This document shows positions 45,567 to 54,490 of a stretch of DNA of 64,000 bases, in pieces. A program made the translations under genes and the position numbers. How positions within the stretch are numbered: the first letter of the stretch is position 1; the number at the start of each line of letters is the position of its first letter. Source of the stretch: Mucilaginibacter mali. GTDB taxonomy: Bacteria > Bacteroidota > Bacteroidia > Sphingobacteriales > Sphingobacteriaceae. The notes below the pieces were generated by a model. It worked only from the letters and a program-made list of their open reading frames with translations. It did not search any database and was not told where the DNA came from. Where the stretch lies: positions 1,240,001-1,304,000 of the forward strand of contig NZ_CP054139.1 of NCBI RefSeq assembly GCF_013283875.1, read 5' to 3'.

Positions 45567-46220
45567 TTATTTCTTCAACTCAGCGATAGTCGCAATCTGA
45601 TCCTTCGAACTAAATACAAAATTCCCCGCCACCAACGCGTTAGCGCCTGCTTCCAACAATTTGGCCGAGTTTTGCAGCGATACACCGCCATCTATCTCGA
45701 TGAACAAATTTGGGTTGCGTTCGGCAGAAAGCGCTTTTAGTTCCTTTATTTTTTTGTAAGTATTCTCAATAAAACTTTGCCCGCCGAAGCCGGGATTTAC
45801 CGACATGATCAGCACCAGGTCAACATCGGCAATAATATCATCCAGCAGGGCCACCGGGGTATGCGGGTTAAGCGCAACGCCCGCCACGCAGCCAAGATCT
45901 TTTATAGCATGGATAGTACGGTGCAGGTGGGTGCAGGCTTCGTAATGTACGGTGATATGATCGGCGCCGGCATTTTTAAAATCGGCCAGGTAGCGGTCGG
46001 GATCAGTAATCATCAGGTGCACATCCAGCGGTTTTTTGGCGTGCTGCTTAACAGCCTTCATCACCGGGAAACCGAACGAGATGTTTGGCACAAATACCCC
46101 GTCCATAATGTCCACATGTATCCAGTCGGCAGCGCTGGCGTTTATCATTTCAATATCGCGTTGCAGGTTGGCAAAATCGGCTGCTAATATAGATGGAGCT
46201 ACTTTGTGGTCATTAGTCAT
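45567..46220 (-). CDS. rpe: Ribulose-phosphate 3-epimerase
   Basis: A 217-residue TIM-barrel enzyme of the pentose phosphate pathway. Metal- and phosphate-site blocks are all present: PSILAADFANL, WIHVDIMDGVFVPNISFG, LDVHLMI, MSVNPGFGGQSF and EIDGGV. It interconverts ribulose 5-phosphate and xylulose 5-phosphate in the cytoplasm. The gene is monocistronic; a TATCTTTG box lies upstream on the same strand. Confidence 0.97.
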   Translation of the reverse strand: MTNDHKVAPSILAADFANLQRDIEMINASAADWIHVDIMDGVFVPNISFGFPVMKAVKQHAKKPLDVHLMITDPDRYLADFKNAGADHITVHYEACTHLHRTIHAIKDLGCVAGVALNPHTPVALLDDIIADVDLVLIMSVNPGFGGQSFIENTYKKIKELKALSAERNPNLFIEIDGGVSLQNSAKLLEAGANALVAGNFVFSSKDQIATIAELKK

Positions 46221-46247
46221 TGGTCATCAGTCATTGGTGTGCGGTGG

Positions 46248-46278
46248 CAAAGATAGATAATAGTCCGGAAGTCCGAAA
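46248..46278 (-). promoter_or_regulatory. Probable promoter of rpe
   Basis: On the minus strand TTTC (46278-46275), 19 bases, then TATCTTTG (46255-46248). One base differs from the -33 consensus. Confidence 0.5.
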
Positions 46279-46320
46279 AGTCCGGAAGACGGAAAGATGA
46301 TTAAGTATATGGACCATGGT

Positions 46321-46455
46321 CAATGGAAGTGGCCGTTCGGCCTAAACCTGATTGAAGTGGAAAACCCGGAGCGTGCCTTGGGATAGCGCACCGGCAGGCG
46401 AGGCTTTGGAACGGAAAGCAGGGCTATCGGTACCGAAGAACTACTGCCGTTAATT
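46321..46455. ncRNA. Possible structured non-coding element
   Basis: A GC-rich block in an otherwise A+T-rich spacer. It contains local hairpins (GGCC GTTC GGCC at its left; GTGCC with GGCAG; CGG TA CCG) and a possible long-range CCTG/CAGG pairing between AACCTGATTG and AAAGCAGGG. No reading frame fits. I have the impression of similar blocks in other Sphingobacteriaceae but cannot verify it. Strand and function are unknown. Confidence 0.3.
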
Positions 46456-46538
46456 TCCTGATCAGAATTTACAGATTTAAAAATTATCAGAATTCTGTAA
46501 ATCCTGAAATTCTGCAAATTTTGATTCAGACAACACGA

Positions 46539-46570
46539 TTTGCACATCCTCACATTTACTACTATCTTTC
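46539..46570 (+). promoter_or_regulatory. Probable promoter of the S9 peptidase gene
   Basis: TTTG at 46539-46542, 20 bases, then TATCTTTC at 46563-46570, close to the consensus. The gene starts at 46589. Confidence 0.5.
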
Positions 46571-46588
46571 CTCCATCAATTTATTACC

Positions 46589-49111
46589 ATGAGGAAACTT
46601 TACTTTTTATTATGCGCCGCGGCTTGTGGCTTAACCGTCCGTGCGCAAAGTCCGGCAGCGCCAGCCGCGACACCGGCCCAGGCAAAAGGCAATTACCTGC
46701 TGGCCTCGCGTTTCTCGCCGAAAAAGATCAGCAAAATGGTGTTCAGCACTTCGGTCGACCCGCATTGGCTCAAGCTATCGAACCGGTTTTGGTACAGCTA
46801 CGAGAGTGGTGCCGGCCGCCAGTGGTACATTGTAGACCCTGCTTTTAAAACTAAGAAGGCCATTTTTGATAACGCAAAACTGGCGGCGGCCATCACCCTG
46901 ATCGTAAAAGACCCTTTCGATGCGCAGCATTTGCCGATAGAGAACCTGAAGTTCACCAAGGATGAAAAGAGCGTACAGTTCGAACTGAAAAGCACTGTAG
47001 ACCAGGTAAAAAAGGACCGTAAGGATAAAAAGGCCGCCGACTCGCTGGAGAAGAAAACTTTTTACTTCACCTACGATATGCAAACCGAAAAGGTGACCGA
47101 GTTGAAGAATTACGAAAAGGTAAAACCAAAACCAGCCTGGGCTTCGATAGCGCCCGATAGTTCGGCCATTGTGTTTTCGCGCAAGTATAATTTATATTGG
47201 ATGGATAAGGCCAATTACAAAAAAGCGCTGAAGAACGAAGACGATAGCACCATTGTAGAGCACCAGTTAACCAAGGATGGCGTAGAGAACTACGCCTACG
47301 GCGGATCGGGTAACGAGACCAATGTAGAGCGCGAGAAGAACGCCAAAAAGCGTAAGCCGGCGGGGGTGCTATGGTCGCCGGACGCGAAGCATTTTGCCAT
47401 GAACCGCACCGATATGCGCAAGGTGAAAGATTTTTGGGTGATCAACAGCATAGCCGAACCACGCCCAACTTTAGAGACCTATAAATACCAGATGCCGGGC
47501 GAAAAAGAAGCCCCGATAGAAGAGATCCTGTTGTTTGATTTTGAGGCCAAGACCTATAAAAAACTGGCTGTAGCATCATTTAAAGACCAGGATGTATCGA
47601 TGTGGTCGGCACCAGTATTGCAAAAAAGCAGGGACGATGAGTTCCGCCCCTCGCTGTGGTTGGGTGATAATGATAAGTTCTACTTCTACCGCACCGGCCG
47701 CGATCTGAAAAAGATAGACGTATGTAGCGTAGATATCAAGACCAGCGCTGTAAAAGTGCTGATAGAAGAACGTATGAATACCTACGTAGAGATAGCCCGC
47801 CCGTGGCTGATCAACGGTGGCAAGGAGCTGATCCATTGGTCGGAACGAGACGGCTGGGCGCATTTTTACCTTTTTGATGGCGACGGTAAGCTAAAGAACC
47901 AGATCACCACCGGATCATTCCACTGCGATGAGGTGGTAAACGTGGACGAGAAGAGCCGCACCATGTACTTCACCGCTGCCGGTCGCGAGGCGGGCGAGAA
48001 CCCATACTACACTCACCTGTACAGCATCCATTTTGATGGCAGCGGATTAAAATTACTGAACAGTGGTAACTTTACCCATACCGCCAGCATGAGCGACGAT
48101 GCCAAATACTTTGTGGGCAACTTTAGTCGTGTTAACGCCGCGCCAAAATCGGTATTGTATGATAACAACGGCACTAAGATAATGGACCTGGAAACTACCG
48201 ACCTGAGCCAGCTGATGGCCGCGGGCTACAAATTCCCCGAGCCGTTCAAGGTTAAGGCTGATGACGGCATTACCGATCTGTTCGGTGTAATGTACAAGCC
48301 GTACGATTTCGACCCGGCTAAAAAGTATCCGATCATTGAGTACGTATATCCTGGTCCGCAAACCGAGGCCGTGAATACCGCCTTTAGCCGGGGTATGGAT
48401 TATACCGACCGCCTGGCGCAAATGGGCTTTATTGTGATATCGGTAGGTAACCGTGGCGGTAACCCCGAACGCTCTAAATGGTACCATAACTATGGCTACG
48501 GCAACCTGCGCGATTATGGCCTGGCCGATAAAAAAGCTGCCGTTGAGCAGCTGGCCGATAAATATCCTTTTATTGATATTACCCGTGTAGGTATTACCGG
48601 TCACTCGGGTGGCGGCTTTATGTCTACCGCGGCATTGCTGGTTTACCCTGACTTTTACAAGGCCGCGGTATCCGAATCGGGCAACCACGATAACAGCATT
48701 TATAACCGTTGGTGGAGTGAGAAACACCATGGCGTGAAAGAGATCATCACCGCTAAGGGCGATACCACATTCACTTATACTATTGATAAGAACCAGGACC
48801 TGGCCAAGAACCTGAAAGGCCACCTGATGCTATCGACAGGGGATATCGATAATAACGTAAGCCCGTCGAATACCATCCGTGTCATCAACGCGCTGATCAA
48901 AGCCAACAAACGTTTTGATTTTGTATTGCTGCCCGGCCAGCGCCATGCTTACGGCGATATGACCGAATATTTCTTCTGGCAAAAAGCCGATTATTTTTGC
49001 AAATGGCTGCTGGGCGATTTTTCTCAACCCGTAGATATTTTGGAAATGACCCGTGAGGTAGAGATGACCAATAAGCGCCCCGGTGGTGGAACAAGCCCGG
49101 ATGAAAATTAA
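46589..49111 (+). CDS. S9 family peptidase (dipeptidyl peptidase IV-like)
   Basis: An 840-residue exported serine peptidase with a signal peptide ending near VRAQ. An N-terminal beta-propeller (about residues 40-560) is followed by an alpha/beta-hydrolase domain. The catalytic triad fits S673 (ITGHSGGGF), Asp in STGDIDNNV and His in PGQRHAYGD. Members remove dipeptides from the N-terminus or act as oligopeptidases in the periplasm. The gene stands alone and converges with a TonB-receptor gene, with a palindrome-filled spacer between. Confidence 0.92.
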   Translation: MRKLYFLLCAAACGLTVRAQSPAAPAATPAQAKGNYLLASRFSPKKISKMVFSTSVDPHWLKLSNRFWYSYESGAGRQWYIVDPAFKTKKAIFDNAKLAAAITLIVKDPFDAQHLPIENLKFTKDEKSVQFELKSTVDQVKKDRKDKKAADSLEKKTFYFTYDMQTEKVTELKNYEKVKPKPAWASIAPDSSAIVFSRKYNLYWMDKANYKKALKNEDDSTIVEHQLTKDGVENYAYGGSGNETNVEREKNAKKRKPAGVLWSPDAKHFAMNRTDMRKVKDFWVINSIAEPRPTLETYKYQMPGEKEAPIEEILLFDFEAKTYKKLAVASFKDQDVSMWSAPVLQKSRDDEFRPSLWLGDNDKFYFYRTGRDLKKIDVCSVDIKTSAVKVLIEERMNTYVEIARPWLINGGKELIHWSERDGWAHFYLFDGDGKLKNQITTGSFHCDEVVNVDEKSRTMYFTAAGREAGENPYYTHLYSIHFDGSGLKLLNSGNFTHTASMSDDAKYFVGNFSRVNAAPKSVLYDNNGTKIMDLETTDLSQLMAAGYKFPEPFKVKADDGITDLFGVMYKPYDFDPAKKYPIIEYVYPGPQTEAVNTAFSRGMDYTDRLAQMGFIVISVGNRGGNPERSKWYHNYGYGNLRDYGLADKKAAVEQLADKYPFIDITRVGITGHSGGGFMSTAALLVYPDFYKAAVSESGNHDNSIYNRWWSEKHHGVKEIITAKGDTTFTYTIDKNQDLAKNLKGHLMLSTGDIDNNVSPSNTIRVINALIKANKRFDFVLLPGQRHAYGDMTEYFFWQKADYFCKWLLGDFSQPVDILEMTREVEMTNKRPGGGTSPDEN

Positions 49112-49124
49112 GAAGTTTTTTATA

Positions 49125-49336
49125 ACCGAAGCGGCCGATCCTTTAGGGTCGGCCGCTTCGGTAAATACCACTGGCTTCAGTTTATAACTGAAGCCTACTG
49201 ATGGGATGAAGTCTGTGACTTCAGGCAGCCGCAAGTCACAGACTTGCACTTATCCTAAGGCTTCAGTTACAAACTGAAGCCAGCATTTGTTTAATCAGGA
49301 AAGCGCGGTTCAATTGAACCGCGCTTTCCTGATTAA
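49125..49336. repeat. Array of five palindromes, including a perfect 46-bp palindrome
   Basis: In order: a 14-bp stem (49125-49138 with 49149-49162); a GGCTTCAGTT hairpin (49173-49195); two AAGTC...GACTT units; a second GGCTTCAGTT hairpin (49259-49281); and a perfect palindrome without loop, 49291-49336, with 23-base arms. It separates two convergent genes and probably acts at least in part as a bidirectional terminator. Confidence 0.8.
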
Positions 49337-49372
49337 TGGGCATCCTTATCATTTGCACACCTGCACATTTGC

Positions 49373-49396
49373 TCCCCCTTTAGGGGGCTGGGGGGT
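49373..49396 (-). repeat. 3'-end C-rich hairpin element, copy 3
   Basis: On the minus strand the TonB-receptor stop TAA runs directly into CCCCCC, AG, and the hairpin CCCCCTAAAGGGGG. Confidence 0.75.
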
Positions 49397-52068
49397 TACA
49401 AAGTAAACATCATTTTAGCTAAAACTATCCTGCCCGGTATAGTGTACGTACTACTGGTATAAACGTTGGCCGACAGGTATACCGCGGTGTAGTTCTTTGT
49501 ATCGAACAGGTTTTGGGCGGTTACTTCCAGATCCAGCTTGGTTTTGGTGAAGCGGTAGCGGATAGAAGCATCGGCGAACATGTATTTCAAATCGTTGGCG
49601 GCTTGCTGGTGCGTATAGTAATGGTCGCCGCTGATATTGAAGTATAGATTGGCTAGCGGCGCATAGTTTACCGATGCGCTTTGTACCAGGCGCTGGAAAT
49701 CGCTGCTGGTGGCCACTGCCGACGATTTGCTGGTGGTTAAACCTAAATTGGCCTTATAGCTAAAGTTTACCTTCTGGCTCACCTTGGTATCGGCACCCAC
49801 GCCAAAGCCTTTTGATATGGTATTGTAAGGTAATGTCAACCCGTTTTGCAACTGGTTAAGTTTGGTGGTTGCGTACGATGCATTGGCGCTGAATGTAGTG
49901 CGCAGGTCAAAATTATACTTGCTGATACTGCCGCTAAAGTTCCAGCTATCAATATTGTTATCAAATGGCAGCACAATACGGCGCGAGATATTATTATCCA
50001 AAATGCTGGAGCTGATGGTATTGGCACTCACGTGGCTGTAGTTGGCGCTCAACCCAAAGAAGAACAGCGTGATGGCTTTGTGGTAATTAAAGGCAATGCC
50101 TGCGTTTTGGCTTTGGCGTTCGGTCAGGTCGGCGTTGTTGGCTACAATGCTGCGATAGTTGCTCAGGATGCTGCCGCGATAGATATCTTGTATATTACCG
50201 ATCTGGTTGCGGTAGCCATAGTTCAGCGTAAAATAATTTTCGATACCGCTTTGATATTTCAGTGATGCCCGCGGATTAAAGTACAGGTTAGTTTGGCTTA
50301 CATCTTGTTTGTAATGCGGATCGCTATAACTACTGTTCAATAAATTCACCGGTAACTGCACACTAAACTTCAGGATCTTCCCCGGGAAATCGTAACCGGC
50401 TTCGCCATATAGTTTATTGCGCTTCCAATCCAGGTTGTTGCGGGCACTATCGGCTACTAAATTATAGGTGCCATTGTTTTGGGTGATGGTCAAGTCCGAA
50501 TTTAATTGCTGCGACTGCGCGCTGAAGCCCACCTTGTAGCTTTGCGTGATAGCGCGCGGTATCTTGTACGATACATAGTTGTTGGTAAACCAGGTAGGGA
50601 TATTAACGTGCTGCGTCAGCAGGTTATAATTAACCCCATGGTTAAAAATGTTGGGGTTCAGGTTCGGTTCTATATCGCGGCTCTCGGGTTCGCTGATATG
50701 ATCTACATAACTGTATAGTTCGATGATATTGTTGGATTTGAACGTGTTCATGTAGTTAAATTCGTTGCTAAAATCAGCCAGGTTATCTTTAAAATTCTGG
50801 TTCAATGGTACACCATTGCTCACCAGTGCCGAGTACGAACTGTTGTGACTGTAATCGGCAACAAGATTATCGTTCAGGTAAAACTTCGGTTTGTTCACAT
50901 TCAGCAACACCTGGGTGTGAAACAGATCGGGCCGGCGGCTGTTGCGCTGCGTTTCGCTATAATGAATGTTACCGGTATTGGGCGAAAATATATCCGTTGT
51001 TTTGGTATAATCCTGGCGTTGTGCATCACGCAGGTACGAAAAATTGGTGCGGAACTGCACGTCCTTTTTCAGGTTCCACAGGTTATTCAGGTTAAACAAG
51101 CCCGCCCGGTTAAACAGGTAGCGGTTGCGGGGCAGGTCAGGGTCGCCGGCGGTGCCCAAAGACAACACAGCGCCGGGCTTATCATTATCAATACGGGCCA
51201 GGTAATCGCCCAGGTTGTGCGATACCAGGTCGTTTGATACATCATTGCCCACATTATTACCTTTAATGTAATTAATGGCCTTGTACTTATCCTTAAACAT
51301 CATGGCGTTTAACTCGCCGTAGTAGTTGCCGGGCAGGCCCGCGCCTACGGTTTCCTGGCCTATTAGTTGCAGCTTGGCATCTTTTTTAATGGTGAGGTTA
51401 AGGGCCACATCATCGCTGTTCACCTTATCCTTAAGCATTTTTATAGGCTGATGGTTCTCCATCACCTGCACCTGGTCTACCACGCCGTTAGGGATGGTTT
51501 TGGTGGCGATGTTGTACTTGTCATCCAATAAATTATCGCCGCCAATGTACAGGTTGGATATGGCCTTGCCGTTGTATTTGATCTTGCCGTTATCATCCAC
51601 GTCTATACCCGGCAGTTTTTTAATTACGTCGCCAATTACCCTGTCCTGCGGACTGCTAAAATCAGATACCTTATAGCTTAGTGTATCGCCGCTCAGCCGG
51701 GCGCGGGGCTTGTTATCTTTAATGGTTACTGTTTTCAGCATGCTCACCGCGCCATGCAGCTTAAAGTTATAGGGCGTGGTAAAACTGCCTACCGGCTTGC
51801 TTTCCTTTTTAAAACCAATGCAGCTTACTTCCAGTTGCAGGCCGTTCTTGTCAGCATCAGCCGGAACGTTGAGGCTAAATGCCCCTTTATCACCGCTGGT
51901 GGTATAGGCTATAATGAGGTTGCCCGCACCCTTAAGGTTAACGCTGGCAAAGGATACCGGTTTGCCCAGGCTGTCCGTCACGGTGCCTTTAATGGTTTGG
52001 GCATGGCATACCACGGTCAGCAGCATCCATAAAATGAATGCTCCTAACCATTTATTTGTGGCTATCAT
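49396..52068 (-). CDS. TonB-dependent receptor-like outer-membrane beta-barrel protein
   Basis: An 890-residue outer-membrane protein with a signal peptide ending near CHAQ. A carboxypeptidase-regulatory-like domain (about 25-110, IKGTVTDSLGKPVSFASVNL) leads to a plug-like region (about 130-230, VIKKLPGIDVDDNGKIKYNG) and a long beta-barrel. This is the outer-membrane beta-barrel family usually paired with GLPGLI proteins, and the GLPGLI gene overlaps its start by 4 bases. Ligand unknown; metal or peptide uptake is possible. Confidence 0.9.
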   Translation of the reverse strand: MIATNKWLGAFILWMLLTVVCHAQTIKGTVTDSLGKPVSFASVNLKGAGNLIIAYTTSGDKGAFSLNVPADADKNGLQLEVSCIGFKKESKPVGSFTTPYNFKLHGAVSMLKTVTIKDNKPRARLSGDTLSYKVSDFSSPQDRVIGDVIKKLPGIDVDDNGKIKYNGKAISNLYIGGDNLLDDKYNIATKTIPNGVVDQVQVMENHQPIKMLKDKVNSDDVALNLTIKKDAKLQLIGQETVGAGLPGNYYGELNAMMFKDKYKAINYIKGNNVGNDVSNDLVSHNLGDYLARIDNDKPGAVLSLGTAGDPDLPRNRYLFNRAGLFNLNNLWNLKKDVQFRTNFSYLRDAQRQDYTKTTDIFSPNTGNIHYSETQRNSRRPDLFHTQVLLNVNKPKFYLNDNLVADYSHNSSYSALVSNGVPLNQNFKDNLADFSNEFNYMNTFKSNNIIELYSYVDHISEPESRDIEPNLNPNIFNHGVNYNLLTQHVNIPTWFTNNYVSYKIPRAITQSYKVGFSAQSQQLNSDLTITQNNGTYNLVADSARNNLDWKRNKLYGEAGYDFPGKILKFSVQLPVNLLNSSYSDPHYKQDVSQTNLYFNPRASLKYQSGIENYFTLNYGYRNQIGNIQDIYRGSILSNYRSIVANNADLTERQSQNAGIAFNYHKAITLFFFGLSANYSHVSANTISSSILDNNISRRIVLPFDNNIDSWNFSGSISKYNFDLRTTFSANASYATTKLNQLQNGLTLPYNTISKGFGVGADTKVSQKVNFSYKANLGLTTSKSSAVATSSDFQRLVQSASVNYAPLANLYFNISGDHYYTHQQAANDLKYMFADASIRYRFTKTKLDLEVTAQNLFDTKNYTAVYLSANVYTSSTYTIPGRIVLAKMMFTL

Positions 52069-53036
52069 TTCTTTTCAGGTAGTTCTAATGGGTTGTTAAT
52101 TACCGGGCCGCCGCCGCTCATGTTTACACGCATGGTAGGGGTACCGGTGGTTACCACACGGCCGCCACCCATTTGCATGCCCCCACCCATGTTAGATCCG
52201 GCCATCATACTGTTCATAAACGCTTGCGGGTCTTTCAGCATGGCCGCGCGCAGGTCGTCGTATTGTTTAGGTGTGGTTTTTACCGCGTCGGCAGGGATGG
52301 CGATTATATTAGGATCAACCGTATCATCGTCCATGCCGCCTAATCTAACAACGGTTACACCCGCGGCGGCGGCAGGGGTAGCCTGAGCCACTTGCGCTGG
52401 CTTGTCCGACTTGGTTACGGCTTCCATACCGTCGAACTTAAACTCTACCTCTTTGTTAGTATCGTAAGCTTCAACGATCAGGCCCGGTAAGCCGCATAGT
52501 TTCCACGGACCGGCATGAAACGGCAGATCGGGGCAGAACCAGGCGGTATAATCGCGGCCTTTAAAGTGGCCGGTAGCCTTTTGGCAATGCAGGGTACCAA
52601 AGCTCATGGTATCGGCGCTGATCTTCCATTTGATCATCGGCATCGCTTCTTCAATGCGGTACTTGGTGATCATCAGGTTTTCTTTGCGCACCATCTTGTT
52701 TTCCAGCGGAAACTGGTAGATCTCGCCCTGCGTGGTAGCGCCGCCATTACGCTTAATATTGATGTTTACAGGCCCGCCCGCAGCAGCGGCAACCTGCTCC
52801 TGTACTTGTTTTTTCACCAGGGCATCCTGGATCTTTTTATCGTAGCTTTTGTAGGCGCTGGCCTTCTGACCGATGAACAGGATCATGTTTTCGGTATACG
52901 GCTTATCCCTGTTCAGGGTGTCGCGCACATGGCTGAATTTATATTTTACAATGGCTTTAGCCGAATCGGCCTCCTGGGCGCGTACAACGTAGCCGGCCAT
53001 CATGGCTATAGTAAAAAGAAGTAATGGTTTTTTCAT
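52065..53036 (-). CDS. GLPGLI family protein
   Basis: A 323-residue exported protein (signal peptide ending VVRAQ). The name-giving motif is present in AGPWKLCGLPGLIVEAYD, preceded by the YTAWFCPDLPFHAGP block. The C-terminal third is glycine- and methionine-rich (SNMGGGMQMGGGRV), which could bind metal. Function in the family is unknown, but members are typically co-transcribed with an outer-membrane beta-barrel receptor, as here (4-base overlap). Two tandem palindromic operators sit in its promoter. Confidence 0.9.
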   Translation of the reverse strand: MKKPLLLFTIAMMAGYVVRAQEADSAKAIVKYKFSHVRDTLNRDKPYTENMILFIGQKASAYKSYDKKIQDALVKKQVQEQVAAAAGGPVNINIKRNGGATTQGEIYQFPLENKMVRKENLMITKYRIEEAMPMIKWKISADTMSFGTLHCQKATGHFKGRDYTAWFCPDLPFHAGPWKLCGLPGLIVEAYDTNKEVEFKFDGMEAVTKSDKPAQVAQATPAAAAGVTVVRLGGMDDDTVDPNIIAIPADAVKTTPKQYDDLRAAMLKDPQAFMNSMMAGSNMGGGMQMGGGRVVTTGTPTMRVNMSGGGPVINNPLELPEKK

Positions 53037-53093
53037 GACCTTTTGTGTTTTAGTTTAAGATATTGTGGGTTACCAATAATTTAATTAATAGGT

Positions 53094-53124
53094 CAAAGAT
53101 ATGTACGAAATTTTCGTATACGAA
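53094..53124 (-). promoter_or_regulatory. Promoter of the GLPGLI-receptor operon
   Basis: On the minus strand TTCG (53124-53121), 19 bases, then TATCTTTG (53101-53094). The -7 box is a full consensus match and the -33 box has one mismatch. The operators lie between and over these boxes. Confidence 0.6.
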
Positions 53125-53133
53125 ACGTTCGTA
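53104..53133. promoter_or_regulatory. Two tandem palindromic operators
   Basis: Operator 1 (53104-53118) is TACGAAATTTTCGTA, a perfect 7-1-7 palindrome. Operator 2 (53119-53133) is TACGAAACGTTCGTA, matching in 6 of 7 positions. Their centres are 15 bases apart and they cover the spacer of the promoter, so a bound repressor would block transcription. The pattern resembles sites I associate with BlaI/MecI-type repressors in this phylum (inference). Confidence 0.65.
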
Positions 53134-53372
53134 CTGGTTTTAACATATTTTAACAAAACAAATGTTAAATGCGGTTTTAGGCTTTTATGCTCACCCTGAA
53201 AGGGGGAGGGGAGCTATCGTATTGCTCCATATTTATGAGCATTAGCGCAAAGTAACCGCATATATATGTGATATTAAACCAACACAAAATATGGGCTCGA
53301 CAGAGTAATTGTTTGCTTAAAGGATATTGTGCGGAGATTATTTATTATATTCACCGTATAATTGCGGCGAAT
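53134..53372. other. Spacer between the GLPGLI operon and the Fic gene
   Basis: Apart from the promoter and operators just to the left, I see no gene, terminator or repeat here. It should contain the Fic gene promoter, but no consensus boxes stand out. Confidence 0.4.
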
Positions 53373-54473
53373 ATGTATATTCATCAATCTATCAATTGGC
53401 CAAATTTTAAATGGAAAGCGGAAGTTATCTTACCGGTATTGGGAGAAGTACGACACCGTGAAGGGCGCATAATCGGGCAGATGAATGCGCTTGGTTTTAA
53501 GATCAGGGAATCGACCCTGCTTGATACACTAACCCGCGATGTAACTAAATCGAGTGAAATTGAAGGAGAGATGTTAAATGTGATCCAGGTTAGGTCATCC
53601 ATTGCCCGGCGCCTGGGGATTAGTATAATTGATGGTGTAGCCAGTAGCAGGGAAGTGGACGGAGTAGTGGAAATGATGCTTGATGCCACACAAAAATTTG
53701 ACAGGCCCTTAACAAGCGAACGTTTATTTGGATGGCACGATTTACTTTTTCCTTCAGGGAGAAGCGGGATGCAGAAAATAACTGTAGGTAAATGGCGAAC
53801 TGCCGAGGCAGGGCCAATGCAAGTAGTATCGGGGCCGATGGGTAGAGAAATTGTGCATTTTGAAGCCCCCGAAGCCGAACGTTTAACTGCTGAAATGGAG
53901 CAGTTTATTAGATGGATAAATCATAATAACACTAACGATGCTGTTATCAAAGCGGCAATCGCACATTTGTGGTTTGTAACCATCCATCCTTTTGATGATG
54001 GAAACGGAAGAATAACAAGAGCATTAACAGATATGCTATTAGCCCGTGCAGATGGAATACCGGAGCGGTTTTATAGCATGTCTGCGCAAATACTAAAGGA
54101 AAGGAACGATTATTATCAACTGTTGGAAAAGACGCAGAAAGGGGGGATGGATATAACAGCCTGGCTGTTATGGTTCCTTAAATGCCTTAACCGTGCCATG
54201 GATCATACTGAGGAGACGATTGCAGGGGTAACACGTCGTAATGAGTTTTGGAAAAAATTCCAGGATGTGCAACTTAACGAGAGGCAGCGGCATATGATCG
54301 TAACATTATTAGATAGTTTTTTTGGAAAACTTACATCGGGTAAGTGGGCAAAAATGAATAAATGTTCGGCAGACACCGCATTACGGGATATACAGGATTT
54401 GATAAACAAAGGGGTACTAATAAAAGAAAGTCCGGGCGGACGAAGTACAAACTATGTTTTGAATTGGAATTAA
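53373..54473 (+). CDS. Fic-domain protein (AMP transferase type) with winged-helix C-terminus
   Basis: A 366-residue protein. An N-terminal region with the self-inhibitory motif S60-S-E-I-E64-G65 (pattern S/TxxxEG/N) precedes the Fic core. The core has the complete active-site loop H205-PFDDGNGRITR, and a C-terminal winged-helix region follows (KCSADTALRDIQDLINKGVL). Fic enzymes transfer AMP to a hydroxyl of a target protein, and the inhibitory helix keeps them off until relieved. The open frame extends 35 codons upstream; I chose the ATG at 53373. No separate antitoxin gene is adjacent, consistent with built-in inhibition. Confidence 0.9.
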   Translation: MYIHQSINWPNFKWKAEVILPVLGEVRHREGRIIGQMNALGFKIRESTLLDTLTRDVTKSSEIEGEMLNVIQVRSSIARRLGISIIDGVASSREVDGVVEMMLDATQKFDRPLTSERLFGWHDLLFPSGRSGMQKITVGKWRTAEAGPMQVVSGPMGREIVHFEAPEAERLTAEMEQFIRWINHNNTNDAVIKAAIAHLWFVTIHPFDDGNGRITRALTDMLLARADGIPERFYSMSAQILKERNDYYQLLEKTQKGGMDITAWLLWFLKCLNRAMDHTEETIAGVTRRNEFWKKFQDVQLNERQRHMIVTLLDSFFGKLTSGKWAKMNKCSADTALRDIQDLINKGVLIKESPGGRSTNYVLNWN

Positions 54474-54490
54474 AGTTTTATTACAGGGCT

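Noticed and set aside
48053..48823. Long minus-strand open frame (256 codons) inside the S9 peptidase gene
   Set aside because: It lies wholly antisense to the hydrolase domain, whose catalytic motifs are intact, and its translation resembles no protein family.
53268..53372. Upstream extension of the Fic gene
   Set aside because: The extra 35 residues lack conserved sequence, and the ATG at 53373 opens the usual Fic N-terminal region.
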